Origin: Streptomyces sp. 135
GTDB lineage: Bacteria; Actinomycetota; Actinomycetes; Streptomycetales; Streptomycetaceae
Reading direction: 5' to 3'
Assembly: GCF_020026305.1 (NCBI RefSeq)
Contig: NZ_CP075691.1
Coordinates: 3,224,001-3,288,000, forward strand
DNA length: 64,000 bases
Shown: positions 1 through 9,264 of the stretch, in pieces
Position numbering within the stretch: position 1 is the stretch's first letter
How the letters are laid out: every line of letters starts with the position of its first letter
The notes under the pieces: model-generated
The model's input: the letters and a program-made list of their open reading frames with translations, nothing else
Told to the model about the DNA's origin: nothing
Databases searched by the model: none
Made by a program: the position numbers and the translations under genes

Positions 1-55
1 CAAACGCTTCCTCACGCGCGCCGACCACCGCCGGAAGGCCCCAAGCCAAGCCCGT

Positions 56-100
56 CACGCCACGCCACGCCACGCCACGTAACGTCACGTCACGTCACGC
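56..100. repeat. 5-bp tandem repeat, about nine units
   Basis: Nine consecutive pentamers of the form CACGC or CACGT, with one AACGT unit, lie just downstream of the DUF445 gene's stop. This is seen directly. It is a simple-sequence tract in the 3' flank, and no function can be assigned. Confidence 0.8.
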
Positions 101-113
101 CGACGGCAGCGCC

Positions 114-1490
114 CTACCCCACGAACAACCGCGACACCGTATAGATCGCCAGCCCCGCCAGAGAGCCGACCACCGTGCCGTTGATCCGGATGAACTGGAG
201 GTCCCGCCCGATGTGCGCCTCGATCTTCTTCGAGGTGTGCTCCGCGTCCCAGCCCGCCACGGTGTCCGTGATCAGGGAGGTGATCTCGGCCCGGTAGGTC
301 GTGACGACGTACACCGCCGCGCCCTCGACCCAGCCGTCCACCTTCTGCTGGAGCCGGCCGTCCTGCGCCATCCGGGCGCCGAGCGAGAGCAGCGAGGCCC
401 GCACGCGCATCCGCAACTCGCTGCGCTCGTCCTCGGCGGCGGCCACGATCATGGACCGCACGGCCGACCAGGCGGAGGCGATGAGGTCCTGCACCTCACC
501 GCGCCCGAGGACCTCCCGCTTGAGGCGCTCCACGCGCTCCCGCGTGTCCGAGTCGGACTGGAGGTCGGCGGCGAAGTCGGCGAGGAAGCGGTCGACGGCC
601 CCGCGCGCGGGGTGCTCCGGCATGTCCCGCATCTCGGTGACGAAGCGCAGCAGTTCCTTGTAGACGCGGTCGCCGACCTTCTTGTCGACGAACCGCGGGG
701 TCCAGCCGGGCGCCCCGCCCTGCACCGCGTCCATCACCGAGTCGGCGTGCTCGACCAGCCAGTCGTGGGCGCGTACGCAGACCAGGTCGACGACCCTGCG
801 GTGGCCGCCGTCGGCGACGATCTTCTCCAGCATCTTCCCGATGCCCGGGGCGATCTCCTGGGCGTCGGCGCGGCGCGTGATGGCCTCGCCGACGACGGCC
901 TGCACGTCGGAGTCGCGCAGGACGGTCAGCGCGCCCCTGAGCGCCGTGGCCAGTTCGGCCGTCACGCGGTCGGCGTGCGCGGGCTGGGCCAGCCAGGTGC
1001 CGAGGCGGCCGCCGATGCCCACGGCGTGCAGGCGGCCTCGTACGACGTCGGCGGAGAGGAAGTTCTCCCCCACGAAGTCACCGAGGGAGGCGCCCAGCTG
1101 GTCCTTCTTGTTCGGGATGATCGCCGTGTGCGGGATGGGCAGGCCGAGCGGGTGCCGGAAGAGCGCCGTCACGGCGAACCAGTCGGCAAGCGCGCCGACC
1201 ATGCCGGCCTCGGCGGCCGCCGCGACGTACCCCGTCCAGGCGCCGGCTCCGGAGTGCTGTGCCCACTTCGCCAGTACGTAGACGAGCGCGACGAAGACGA
1301 GCAGTCCCGTCGCCGTGATCTTCATACGGCGTACTCCGCGCCGCTTCTCCTCGTCGGCGGGGCTGTAGGTGAAGCCACCGGGGGCCGCCGGGGTCACCGG
1401 AGCCGCCGAGGGCACTCCGATCGGACCGCCTTCACCCGATAGGCGGCCATCACCCGATTCAGGCCTTTTCTCCGCATTTGCGCTCTGCAC
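114..1490 (-). CDS. DUF445 family membrane protein
   Basis: A 458-residue protein of the DUF445 (YjiN-like) family, whose biochemical role is unknown. A Pro/Gly-rich cytoplasmic stretch of about 50 residues precedes a hydrophobic segment at roughly residues 57-77. A second hydrophobic stretch follows with the family-like motif GALADWFAVTALFRHP, near residue 100. A long, charged, mostly helical region comes next, and the protein ends with a hydrophobic segment (SLAGLAIYTVSRLFVG). This layout suggests both ends are anchored in the membrane. The start is a GTG with GGAG only 3 bases upstream, so a slightly different start is possible. It stands alone, divergent from the SGNH hydrolase gene. Confidence 0.85.
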   Translation of the reverse strand: MQSANAEKRPESGDGRLSGEGGPIGVPSAAPVTPAAPGGFTYSPADEEKRRGVRRMKITATGLLVFVALVYVLAKWAQHSGAGAWTGYVAAAAEAGMVGALADWFAVTALFRHPLGLPIPHTAIIPNKKDQLGASLGDFVGENFLSADVVRGRLHAVGIGGRLGTWLAQPAHADRVTAELATALRGALTVLRDSDVQAVVGEAITRRADAQEIAPGIGKMLEKIVADGGHRRVVDLVCVRAHDWLVEHADSVMDAVQGGAPGWTPRFVDKKVGDRVYKELLRFVTEMRDMPEHPARGAVDRFLADFAADLQSDSDTRERVERLKREVLGRGEVQDLIASAWSAVRSMIVAAAEDERSELRMRVRASLLSLGARMAQDGRLQQKVDGWVEGAAVYVVTTYRAEITSLITDTVAGWDAEHTSKKIEAHIGRDLQFIRINGTVVGSLAGLAIYTVSRLFVG

Positions 1491-1705
1491 TCACTCCACC
1501 TGGCCCGTTCGCCTCGTCCTCATCCGCATGATTCCGCGTCATGTGTTCTCCGTCCCTTCCTCCCTACTCCTGGAACGAACGACAAGTTCCCGGCGTCTCA
1601 AAGAGCGGAGGGGGGCAGTGTCGGCCGCCTCACGGACCATGCCGCATCATGGGATGATCACACCGGAGCCTCGGGGCTCCCCCTGCCCGAGGAGACAGAG
1701 CCCGC

Positions 1706-3028
1706 ATGACCAAGCGACACGGTTATGCCCTTCTCGCCGCGGTCATCGCGGTCATAGTGGTGATTTCCGCCGCCATATACGTCGGCGTCGCCGGCACCGA
1801 CGACGGCTCGCAGGACACCATCAGCGCGGGTCCGCAGGGCCCCCGCAACTCCGCCGCCCCCGCCTCCTCCGGCACCTGGGTCGGCTCCTGGTCCGCCTCG
1901 CCCGCGGGGTACGAACCGGGCACGGAACGCAAGGGGTTCGCAGGCCGCTCCATCCGCAACGTCGTGCACACCAGCGTCGGCGGCGAGAGCGTCCGCATCA
2001 CCCTGTCGAACCTCTACGGAACCACGCCGCTGAGCATCACCCACGCCTCCGTCGCGCTGGCCTCCGCGTCGAACGACCCGGCCGCGGCCCCCGGCACGCT
2101 GCGCCGCCTCACGTTCAACGGCAACACCTCGGTGGTGATCCCGCCGGGCGCCCAGGTGATGAGCGACGGTGCCCGGCTGCGGGTCCCGCACGACAGCGAC
2201 CTGCTGGTGACGACGTACTCGCCGACGCCCTCGGGCCCGGTGACGTACCACCCGCACGCGCGCCAGATCAGCTTCGTCGCCGAGGGCGACCGCACCGAGG
2301 ACGCGGCGGGCGACGCCTACACCGAGCAGAGCCCCTACTGGCGCTACCTCTCCGCGGTCGACGTGCTGAGCACCGAGACCGACGGCACCGTCGTCGTCTT
2401 CGGCGACTCCATCACCGACGGCATCACGTCCACGATGGGCGCCAACCGCCGCTGGACCGACGTCCTCGCCGACCGCCTGCGCGAGGAGTCGGGCGCGCCC
2501 CGCTACGGCGTCGTCAACCAGGGCATCAGCGGCAACCGCATCCTGTCCGACGGCCGCGGGCGGCCCGCCGTCAACCCGTCGGGCCTCTCCCGCTTCGACC
2601 GTGACGTGCTCGACCGCACGGGCGTGAAGGCCGTGGTCATAGCCCTCGGCGTCAACGACATCCTGCGCAACCCGCACCAGAACGACCCGGACCGCATCGT
2701 CGAGGGCCTGCGCGAGCTGACCCGGCAGGCGCACACGCGCGGCCTGCGCGTCGTCGGCGCGACGCTGATGCCGTTCGGCGGCCACCGCGGCTACGAGCCC
2801 GCGCTCGAAGCGGTCCGCCAGTCGGTGAACGAGCAGATCCGCTCGGGCCGGGTCTTCGACGAGTTCGTCGACTTCGACCGCGCCCTGCGCGACCCGTACG
2901 ACCCGCGCACGCTGCGCGAGCAGTACGACTCGGGCGACCACCTGCACCCGTCCGACGCGGGCTACCGCAAGATGGCGGAGACCTTCAACCTCTCGCACCT
3001 CAAGGGCTCGGCGGCGGCACAACTCTGA
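1706..3028 (+). CDS. Membrane-anchored or secreted SGNH/GDSL hydrolase
   Basis: A 440-residue SGNH-family esterase/lipase. An uncleaved signal anchor or signal peptide occupies about residues 8-30. The catalytic blocks are visible: FGDSITDG (nucleophile Ser, near residue 233), GISGNR (oxyanion Gly), GVNDI (Asn) and DHLHPSDAGY (the Asp/His pair near the C-terminus). About 200 residues separate the anchor from the first block, as in secreted Streptomyces SGNH esterases with an N-terminal beta-sandwich. The substrate is unknown, with lipids or acetylated polysaccharides possible. GAGGAG lies 11 bases before the ATG. It is probably transcribed alone. Confidence 0.9.
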   Translation: MTKRHGYALLAAVIAVIVVISAAIYVGVAGTDDGSQDTISAGPQGPRNSAAPASSGTWVGSWSASPAGYEPGTERKGFAGRSIRNVVHTSVGGESVRITLSNLYGTTPLSITHASVALASASNDPAAAPGTLRRLTFNGNTSVVIPPGAQVMSDGARLRVPHDSDLLVTTYSPTPSGPVTYHPHARQISFVAEGDRTEDAAGDAYTEQSPYWRYLSAVDVLSTETDGTVVVFGDSITDGITSTMGANRRWTDVLADRLREESGAPRYGVVNQGISGNRILSDGRGRPAVNPSGLSRFDRDVLDRTGVKAVVIALGVNDILRNPHQNDPDRIVEGLRELTRQAHTRGLRVVGATLMPFGGHRGYEPALEAVRQSVNEQIRSGRVFDEFVDFDRALRDPYDPRTLREQYDSGDHLHPSDAGYRKMAETFNLSHLKGSAAAQL

Positions 3029-3066
3029 CGGCCCCTTCGTCCGCGGGCCGCCTCGGGGCCGCCCCC

Positions 3067-3100
3067 ACAGGGGCGCGGGGAACTGCGCGACCAGCCCCAC
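3067..3100. repeat. Streptomyces interspersed intergenic repeat
   Basis: The stretch containing GGGGCGCGGGGAACTGCGCG, with flanking GGGGC/GCCCC arms that can pair, matches a short sequence I recognise from many Streptomyces intergenic regions. It sits between the convergent SGNH and DUF1707 genes, so it may double as a terminator. The family assignment is from memory. Confidence 0.6.
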
Positions 3101-3139
3101 ACGGCCCGCGGACGCCCGACGCCGGCCACCCAAGACCCC

Positions 3140-4015
3140 CTACTGCGAATCCCCAGGGCTGTCCTGCGGCACATCCTGCGACCCAGTCACCCGCGGCGGC
3201 CCCTCCCGCCGCTTCTCACGCTTACGCGCATGCAACTCATGCCGCTCCCCGTGCCCCAGGCGATGCCGCTCCAGCTGCGCCGCACGACGCGCCTCCCGGC
3301 GCTCCAGCTTCTCGCGCCGCCGCTCCTCCTTGAGCCGCAGCTTCTCGGCCTTGCGCAGCTTGCGGTCGACGCCGACGCCGCCCATCAGGGCGAAGCCCTT
3401 GACGACCACGCGGGGCGAGCCGGGGGTGCCCACACCGGTCGCCTTGTCGTCGAAGCCGCCCATGATCCCGAAGCCGCGGACGACGACGTTCATCTCGGGC
3501 GGCACGATGACCTGGAGGCCGCCCATCACGGTGAAGCAGCGGATCTCCACGTCGCGCTCGGTGAAGTACGCCTCGCGCAGGTCGATCTCGCCGCCGCCCC
3601 ACATCGCGAACGCGGTGAACTGCCGCCCCACGACCCAGCCGCCCTTGCGGCTGAACCCGCTCCAGAAGGCGAAGCCGCCGACCGAGGACGGTTCGCCGTC
3701 CACCATCCGCCCCGCCCAGTCGATGGTGGCCGGGGCATCGCTCTCGGGGCTCCCGGGCCGCTTCACCATGGACACCTTGGCGGCCCCGTGCGTGGGCAGG
3801 TCGCGGGTGATCGGCTCCAGCTCGCCGTAGGTGCGGGCCTTGTACGTGGCGTCCAGGCGCTCCTCGAACTCCGACATGTCGAGGCGGCCCTCGGCCAGCG
3901 CGTCCCGCAGCAGCTCGGCGACCCGCTCACGGTCGGCGTCGGCGGCCCGCAGGTCGGGCAGTTCGGGCCCGGCGGGTCCGTGCGATGTTCCCCCGGAGGA
4001 TGCAGCGTCACTCAT
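3140..4015 (-). CDS. DUF1707 and LiaF-like domain protein
   Basis: A 291-residue protein. An N-terminal DUF1707 (SHOCT-like) domain covers about residues 20-75, with the pattern LRAADADRERVAELLRDALA. The middle (about residues 90-215) has the repeating beta pattern FxxMGGxxV seen in the LiaF/DUF2154 C-terminal fold, including GFGIMGGFDD and GFALMGGVGV. The tail is strongly basic (Arg/Lys/Glu), likely helical and able to bind nucleic acid or membrane. It is the last gene of a minus-strand run with the ABC exporter, 10 bases after the ATPase stop. LiaF-like proteins act in envelope-stress signalling; a role linked to the exporter is inferred. Confidence 0.85.
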   Translation of the reverse strand: MSDAASSGGTSHGPAGPELPDLRAADADRERVAELLRDALAEGRLDMSEFEERLDATYKARTYGELEPITRDLPTHGAAKVSMVKRPGSPESDAPATIDWAGRMVDGEPSSVGGFAFWSGFSRKGGWVVGRQFTAFAMWGGGEIDLREAYFTERDVEIRCFTVMGGLQVIVPPEMNVVVRGFGIMGGFDDKATGVGTPGSPRVVVKGFALMGGVGVDRKLRKAEKLRLKEERRREKLERREARRAAQLERHRLGHGERHELHARKREKRREGPPRVTGSQDVPQDSPGDSQ

Positions 4016-4025
4016 GAGGGGCAGC

Positions 4026-4991
4026 CTACGAGGTCACCTTGTCCGCGTACATCTTGGCGATGACCGCCTCGATGTCCGGCTCCCTGACCGAGAGATCGAC
4101 CATGGGGTACCGGTCCGCGATCCGCGCGACAAGGGGAGCCGCCGACTCCGCCGCCGGGAAGGCGAGCCACTGGCGCGGGCCCTCCACCTTCACCACCCGC
4201 GCCGACTCGACCTCGATGGGCGGCAGTTCACGCTCCAGGTCCACGACGAGGGTGCGCTCGCTCTCACCCACCTCGTGCAGGCCGGCCAGCGGACCGTCGT
4301 ACATCAGGCGCCCGTGGTCGATGACCATCACGCGCTTGCAGAGCTGCTCGATGTCAGTGAGGTCATGGGTGGTGAGCAGGACGGTGGTGCCGGACTCCGC
4401 GTTCAGATCACGCAGGAACTGGCGCACCTTCGCCTTGCTGATGACGTCAAGGCCGATCGTCGGCTCGTCCAGGTAGAGCACCTCCGGGTCGTGCAGGAGC
4501 GCCGCCGCGATGTCGCCGCGCATCCGCTGGCCGAGCGAGAGCTGGCGCACGGGCACGTCCAGCAGCGCGCCCAGTTCGAGCAGCTCCACGCACCGGTCGA
4601 GGTTCTCGCGGTAGCGGGCGTCCGGGATGCGGTACATGCGGTGCGTCAGGCGGTACGAGTCGATGAGCGGCAGGTCCCACCAGAGGGTGGTGCGCTGGCC
4701 GAAGACCACGCCGATGCGCCGGGCGAGGCGGGTGCGGTCGCGGGACGGGTCGATGCCCGCCACGCGCAGCCGGCCGCCGCTCGGCGTCAGGATCCCCGTC
4801 AGCATCTTGATCGTCGTCGACTTTCCCGCGCCGTTCGGCCCGATGTAGCCCACCATCTCGCCGCGCGGCACGGTGAAGGAGATGCCGTCGACCGCCCGCA
4901 CCTCGTGCCGCTCGCGCCGCAGGAAGCCCGTCTTCCTGCGGACGTCGAAGACCTTCTCGACGCCGTCCAGCTCGATGAGGTCGGTTTCCAT
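4026..4991 (-). CDS. ABC-2 exporter ATP-binding protein
   Basis: A 321-residue nucleotide-binding subunit. Walker A is GPNGAGKST near residue 53, the signature is LSLGQRMRGD (a variant of LSGGQ), and Walker B is VLYLDEPTIGLD, followed by the H-loop LLTTHD. About 90 residues extend past the catalytic core, as in drug and polysaccharide exporters. It lies 6 bases downstream of its permease partner, and all three transporter genes appear co-transcribed. The exported substrate is unknown; the two permeases resemble the DUF990/viologen-exporter type. Confidence 0.92.
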   Translation of the reverse strand: METDLIELDGVEKVFDVRRKTGFLRRERHEVRAVDGISFTVPRGEMVGYIGPNGAGKSTTIKMLTGILTPSGGRLRVAGIDPSRDRTRLARRIGVVFGQRTTLWWDLPLIDSYRLTHRMYRIPDARYRENLDRCVELLELGALLDVPVRQLSLGQRMRGDIAAALLHDPEVLYLDEPTIGLDVISKAKVRQFLRDLNAESGTTVLLTTHDLTDIEQLCKRVMVIDHGRLMYDGPLAGLHEVGESERTLVVDLERELPPIEVESARVVKVEGPRQWLAFPAAESAAPLVARIADRYPMVDLSVREPDIEAVIAKMYADKVTS

Positions 4992-4997
4992 GAGGCG

Positions 4998-5840
4998 TCA
5001 GCTCCCTGTGCTGCGGTACGAACGAAGACCCGTGCGCCAGGCGAGCCCGGCGAGGGCGAGGCAGCCCGCGGCCACCAGCGGCGGCGTGAACGCCACCCAC
5101 ACCGGCAGGTCGAGCGGATAGGGCCGCCCGAGGACGTACAGGGCGGGCAGCCAGTTCACGAAGGCGAGCGGCAGGACGAAGGTGACGCCGCGCACCAGGT
5201 CCTTGGCGAAGACGGTCGGCGGGTACTGGAGCAGCGTCGTGCCGCCGTACGTGAAGGCGTTCTGCACCTCGGCCGCGTCCCGCGCCACGAACTGGAAGGC
5301 CGCGCCCGCCACGAACAGCGCCCCGAAGATCCCCGCCCCGCCGAGCAGCATCATCGGCACCGTCAGGACCTTCACCACGGTCCAGTCGATGTCCAGGACC
5401 ACCAGCGCGTACGTGAGGACGAGCGCGCCCTGCGTGAGCCGGCCGATCCGGTGCAGCCCGAAGCGGTCGGCGGCGACCTGGGCGATGACCGGGGCGGGCC
5501 GCACGAGGAGCGTGTCGAGGGTGCCGTCGCGCACCCGCTTGCCGAGGCGGTCCATGGAGCCCAGCGAGAGGTCGGCGAGGCCGAAGGCGGTGCACGAGGC
5601 GCCGTACAGGAAGGCGATCTCGGCCAGCGAGTAGCCGCCGAGCCGGTCCACCTGGGAGAACATCAGCAGGATCGCCGCGAAGTCGAAGGCGGTCACCGCG
5701 AAGTTGCCGAGCGCGGTCATCGCGAAGGACAGGCGGTAGGCCATGAGGGAGCGGACCCACATGGCGGAGATCAGCCGGTAGGCGCGCAGGCCGTCGCGCA
5801 CCTGGGCCCGCCGGAAGCGCACCCGGGACGGGTCAGCCAC
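4998..5840 (-). CDS. ABC-2 family permease, second subunit
   Basis: A 280-residue integral membrane protein with about six hydrophobic segments and no ATP-binding motif. It belongs to the ABC-2/DUF990 group, in which two related permeases and one ATPase form the exporter. Its ATG overlaps the end of the upstream permease by 8 bases, which indicates translational coupling. The conserved-looking motif RVRDGTLDTLLVRP near residue 106 parallels RIRTGDIAVDLYRP in the other permease, supporting a heterodimer of homologous subunits. Confidence 0.88.
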   Translation of the reverse strand: MADPSRVRFRRAQVRDGLRAYRLISAMWVRSLMAYRLSFAMTALGNFAVTAFDFAAILLMFSQVDRLGGYSLAEIAFLYGASCTAFGLADLSLGSMDRLGKRVRDGTLDTLLVRPAPVIAQVAADRFGLHRIGRLTQGALVLTYALVVLDIDWTVVKVLTVPMMLLGGAGIFGALFVAGAAFQFVARDAAEVQNAFTYGGTTLLQYPPTVFAKDLVRGVTFVLPLAFVNWLPALYVLGRPYPLDLPVWVAFTPPLVAAGCLALAGLAWRTGLRSYRSTGS

Positions 5841-6663
5841 CCTGGACCACCACCCGTCGGGTCGCCACGGCCTGGAGCAGCCGCCCGGCGGTCAGCAGCG
5901 CCGCGGCCCAGCCGAGCTGGAAGGCGTACATGCGTATCAGGTCGAGGCCGGTGTGCCGGCCGAGGAACACGTCCGCGGGGACCTGGAGCAGCGCCGACCA
6001 GGGCAGCGCGCGGGCGACCTCGCCGAGCGCCCCGGGGAAGACGTTCAGCGGCAGGAGCATCCCGGAGAAGAAGGTGCCCGCGAGCATCGCCACCTGGCTG
6101 ACGCCCGCGCCGTCCATGGTCCAGAACGCGGAGAGCGCCACCAGGAAGCGCAGCGCGAAGCTGACGAGGGCGCCGAGCACGACGGCCGTGAGGAACGCGA
6201 GCCAGCGCAGCGGATCGGCGGGCAGCGCCAGGTCGAAGACGAGCGCGCCGGCCGCCATCGGCAGGACGCCGCGCCCGAGGAGCTGGAAGAGGGCGCGGCC
6301 CAGGTCGCTCGCCAGCCACCAGGCCTGGAGGTCGGCGGGCCGGTAGAGGTCGACGGCGATGTCACCGGTGCGGATCCGCTCGATCAGCTCGCCCTCGAAG
6401 CCGCCGCCCATCAGCGCCATGACCGTGAGCAGGGCCTGCCCGAGCCAGACGAAGGTGACGGCCTGCGCCTGGTCGTACCCGCCGAGGCCGGGCCGCTCGT
6501 CCCAGAGCGCGAGGTAGGTGTAGGCGAGGATCAGCCCGAAGACGGTGTTGGTGAACACTCCTGCCGCGGTCGCGACCCGGTAAGTGGCGTATCTGCGGAA
6601 CCCTCCTTCGGCGACGGCGGCGTACAGACGGAACCGTCCTGCGCGCACGTGCATCCCTTTCAC
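5833..6663 (-). CDS. ABC-2 family permease, first subunit
   Basis: The membrane subunit that heads the exporter operon, with about six hydrophobic segments. The open frame extends upstream to 6786, but the best start is the GTG at 6663, because GAGG lies 6 bases before it. An in-frame ATG at 6654 has only an AAAGGG directly abutting it. The encoded protein begins VKGMHVRAGRFRLYAAVAEG, and the amphipathic start followed by GGFRRYATYRVATAAG is typical for the family. The operon shares its upstream region with the divergent penicillin-binding protein gene. Confidence 0.85.
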   Translation of the reverse strand: MKGMHVRAGRFRLYAAVAEGGFRRYATYRVATAAGVFTNTVFGLILAYTYLALWDERPGLGGYDQAQAVTFVWLGQALLTVMALMGGGFEGELIERIRTGDIAVDLYRPADLQAWWLASDLGRALFQLLGRGVLPMAAGALVFDLALPADPLRWLAFLTAVVLGALVSFALRFLVALSAFWTMDGAGVSQVAMLAGTFFSGMLLPLNVFPGALGEVARALPWSALLQVPADVFLGRHTGLDLIRMYAFQLGWAAALLTAGRLLQAVATRRVVVQGG

Positions 6664-6840
6664 AGTGAGCCTCGTCCCGAATCGGGCCAAAGCGCAGGAT
6701 CGTACTGTGACCGGGATCGCACGCGCCAGGCATTTTCGCCTCGGGGGCGCGTGCCTGGTGTCGACTCCTGTGGCGACAGTGTGCAATGGGGGTTACGAGG
6801 CGTACTGGACGTACGACGCTAACCGGGAGTTCCGCAAGAC

Positions 6841-9243
6841 ATGAGCGACGAGCCGCAGCAGCAGGGCCCCGCCGGGGACGGTGGCGAGGCCACCGGGACC
6901 GGCAAGGCCAAGAAGCCGAAGCGCCCCAAGCGCACGGGCTGGCGGCGGCTCTTCCCGACCTGGCGCATGGTCCTCGGCGGCTTCCTGCTGCTGGCCCTGC
7001 TCTGCGTGGGCGCCTTCCTGGCCGGCTACCTGCTGGTGGAGATCCCCCCGGCCAACGCCGCGGCGACCAAGCAGAGCAACGTCTACCTGTACGAGGACGG
7101 GACGGAGATCGCGCGTGACGGAAAGGTCAACCGCGAGAACGTCCCGCTGTCCGAAGTCCCCCTGCACGTCCAGCGCGCCGTCCTCGCCGCCGAGGACCGC
7201 GACTTCCACAGCGAGTCCGCGGTCGACCCGAAGGCGATGGTCCGCGCGGCCTGGAACACCGTCACCGGCAAGGGCAAGCAGTCCGGCTCCACGATCACCC
7301 AGCAGTACGTGAAGAACTACTACCTGGGCCAGGAGCAGACGGTCACCCGCAAGGTGAAGGAGTTCTTCATCTCCATCAAGCTGGACCGCGAGGTGAGCAA
7401 GGACGACATCCTCTCCGGCTACCTGAACACCAGCTACTTCGGCCGCAACGCGTACGGCGTGCAGGCCGCCGCCCAGGCGTACTACGGCAAGAACGTCAAG
7501 GACCTCTCCACCGCCGAGGGCGCCTACCTCGCGACCCTGCTCAACTCCCCCAACGCGTACGACGTCGCCACGCACCCCGAGAACAAGCAGCGCGCGGCGG
7601 GCCGCTGGAACTACGTCCTGGACGGCATGGTCAAGGAGGGCTGGCTCGGCAAGGCGGACCGGGCGAAGGCGAAGTTCCCGATGCCCGACGAGGCCAAGGG
7701 CGCGGCGGGCCTGTCCGGGCAGCGCGGCTATGTCGTGAAGGCCGTCGAGGACTACCTCACCACCAACAAGATCATCGATGAGGACACCCTCGCCAAGGGC
7801 GGCTACCGCATCACCACCACGCTCCAGAAGGACCGCCAGGACGCCTTCAAGAAGGCCGTCGACGACCAGGTGATGTCGAAGGTCGACAAGGACGCCCGCA
7901 AGGTGGACCGCAACGTCCGCGCGGGCGGCGCCTCCATCGACCCGGCCACCGGCAAGGTCGTCGCGATGTACGGCGGCATCGACTACACCAAGCAGTACGT
8001 CAACAACGCCACGCGCCGCGACTACCAGGTCGGCTCGACGTTCAAGCCGTTCGTGTTCACCTCGGCGGTGGAGAACGGCTCGGTCACCCAGGACGGCCGC
8101 CCCATCACCCCCAACACCGTGTACGACGGCACCAACAAGCGTCCCGTGCAGGGCTGGAGCGGCGGCACGTACGCCCCCGAGAACGAGGACCAGGTCTCCT
8201 ACGGCGAGACCACCGTCCGCGAGGCCACCGACAAGTCGGTGAACTCGGTGTACGCGCAGATGGCCGTCGACGTCGGCGCCGACAAGGTCAAGGACACCGC
8301 GATCGCCCTCGGCGTCCCGAAGACCACCCCCGACCTCACCGCGTCCCCCTCCATCGCGCTCGGCCCCTCCACCGCGAGCGTCCTGGACATGACCGAGGCG
8401 TACGCGACCCTGGCCAACCACGGCAAGCACGGCACGTACACGATCGTCGAGAAGGTCACCAAGGGCGGCGAGGAGGTCGAGCTGCCGGAGCAGGCCACCA
8501 AGCAGACCGTCACCCGCGAGGCCGCCGACACCACCACGTCCATCCTGCAGAGCGTCGTCCAGGGCGGCACCGGCACCGCCGCCCAGGGCGCGGGGCGGCC
8601 CGCCGCGGGCAAGACCGGCACCGCAGAGAACGACACGGCGGCCTGGTTCGCCGGCTACACCCCCGACCTCGCCACCGTGGTCGCCGTCATGGGCCAGGAC
8701 CCGGAGACCGGCGCGCATACCCCGCTGTACGGCGCCCTCGGCGAGACCCGCATCAACGGCGGCGCCTACCCGGCCCGCGTCTGGGCGCAGTTCACCAAGG
8801 CCGCCCTGGAGGGCAAGCCGGTCAAGGACTTCGACCTGGAGCTGGAGCAGGGCGCTGACCTGCCGCTGCCGCCCGACCCGACCACCACCGGCGGCACGCT
8901 GCCCCCGGAGAGCGGCAAGCCCACCGAGGGCGGCCCCACCGACGGCGGCACGACGGACGGCGGCACCGGCACGGGCGGCGCCACCACCACCGGCGGCGGC
9001 ACGGACACCGGCGGCGCGACCACCACCGACGGCGGCACGGACACCGGCGGACCGGCCACCGGCGGCCAGACGGGTGACCAGACCGACGGCGGAGCCACCA
9101 CGGACGGCGGCGCCACCGACGGCGGAACGGCCGACGGAGGAACCCCGGGCGGCCCGACGGACGGCGGCACCGACGCGGGAGGAGCCACCGACGACGGCGG
9201 CGCCTCGGACGGCGGCGCGATCGGCGCCCTGACGGACGACTAG
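6841..9243 (+). CDS. Bifunctional (class A) penicillin-binding protein
   Basis: An 800-residue peptidoglycan glycosyltransferase/transpeptidase. A basic cytoplasmic tail rich in Lys/Pro precedes one membrane segment at about residues 43-65. The GT51 domain shows AAEDRDFHSE, with the catalytic Glu, and GSTITQQYVKN. The transpeptidase domain has the nucleophile motif STFK at about residues 399-402, a likely SVN triad and KTGT near residue 591. The last 120 residues are a Gly/Thr/Asp-rich tail built on TDGGT-like units, probably extracellular and disordered. It acts in cell-wall polymerisation and cross-linking. The start ATG follows GGGAG with suitable spacing. Confidence 0.95.
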   Translation: MSDEPQQQGPAGDGGEATGTGKAKKPKRPKRTGWRRLFPTWRMVLGGFLLLALLCVGAFLAGYLLVEIPPANAAATKQSNVYLYEDGTEIARDGKVNRENVPLSEVPLHVQRAVLAAEDRDFHSESAVDPKAMVRAAWNTVTGKGKQSGSTITQQYVKNYYLGQEQTVTRKVKEFFISIKLDREVSKDDILSGYLNTSYFGRNAYGVQAAAQAYYGKNVKDLSTAEGAYLATLLNSPNAYDVATHPENKQRAAGRWNYVLDGMVKEGWLGKADRAKAKFPMPDEAKGAAGLSGQRGYVVKAVEDYLTTNKIIDEDTLAKGGYRITTTLQKDRQDAFKKAVDDQVMSKVDKDARKVDRNVRAGGASIDPATGKVVAMYGGIDYTKQYVNNATRRDYQVGSTFKPFVFTSAVENGSVTQDGRPITPNTVYDGTNKRPVQGWSGGTYAPENEDQVSYGETTVREATDKSVNSVYAQMAVDVGADKVKDTAIALGVPKTTPDLTASPSIALGPSTASVLDMTEAYATLANHGKHGTYTIVEKVTKGGEEVELPEQATKQTVTREAADTTTSILQSVVQGGTGTAAQGAGRPAAGKTGTAENDTAAWFAGYTPDLATVVAVMGQDPETGAHTPLYGALGETRINGGAYPARVWAQFTKAALEGKPVKDFDLELEQGADLPLPPDPTTTGGTLPPESGKPTEGGPTDGGTTDGGTGTGGATTTGGGTDTGGATTTDGGTDTGGPATGGQTGDQTDGGATTDGGATDGGTADGGTPGGPTDGGTDAGGATDDGGASDGGAIGALTDD

Positions 9244-9264
9244 CGCCCGCCGCCCCGGGCCGGG

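Noticed and set aside
213..1442. A 409-codon plus-strand frame opposite the DUF445 gene
   Set aside because: It is the mirror of a recognisable gene in high G+C DNA; the product is Arg/Gly/His-rich with no family.
6793..8718. A 641-codon frame opposite the PBP gene
   Set aside because: Shadow of the GT51/transpeptidase gene with a compositionally biased product.
8890..9240. PBP tail repeats as a minisatellite or CRISPR
   Set aside because: Continuous coding sequence for a Gly/Thr/Asp tail; no spacers.
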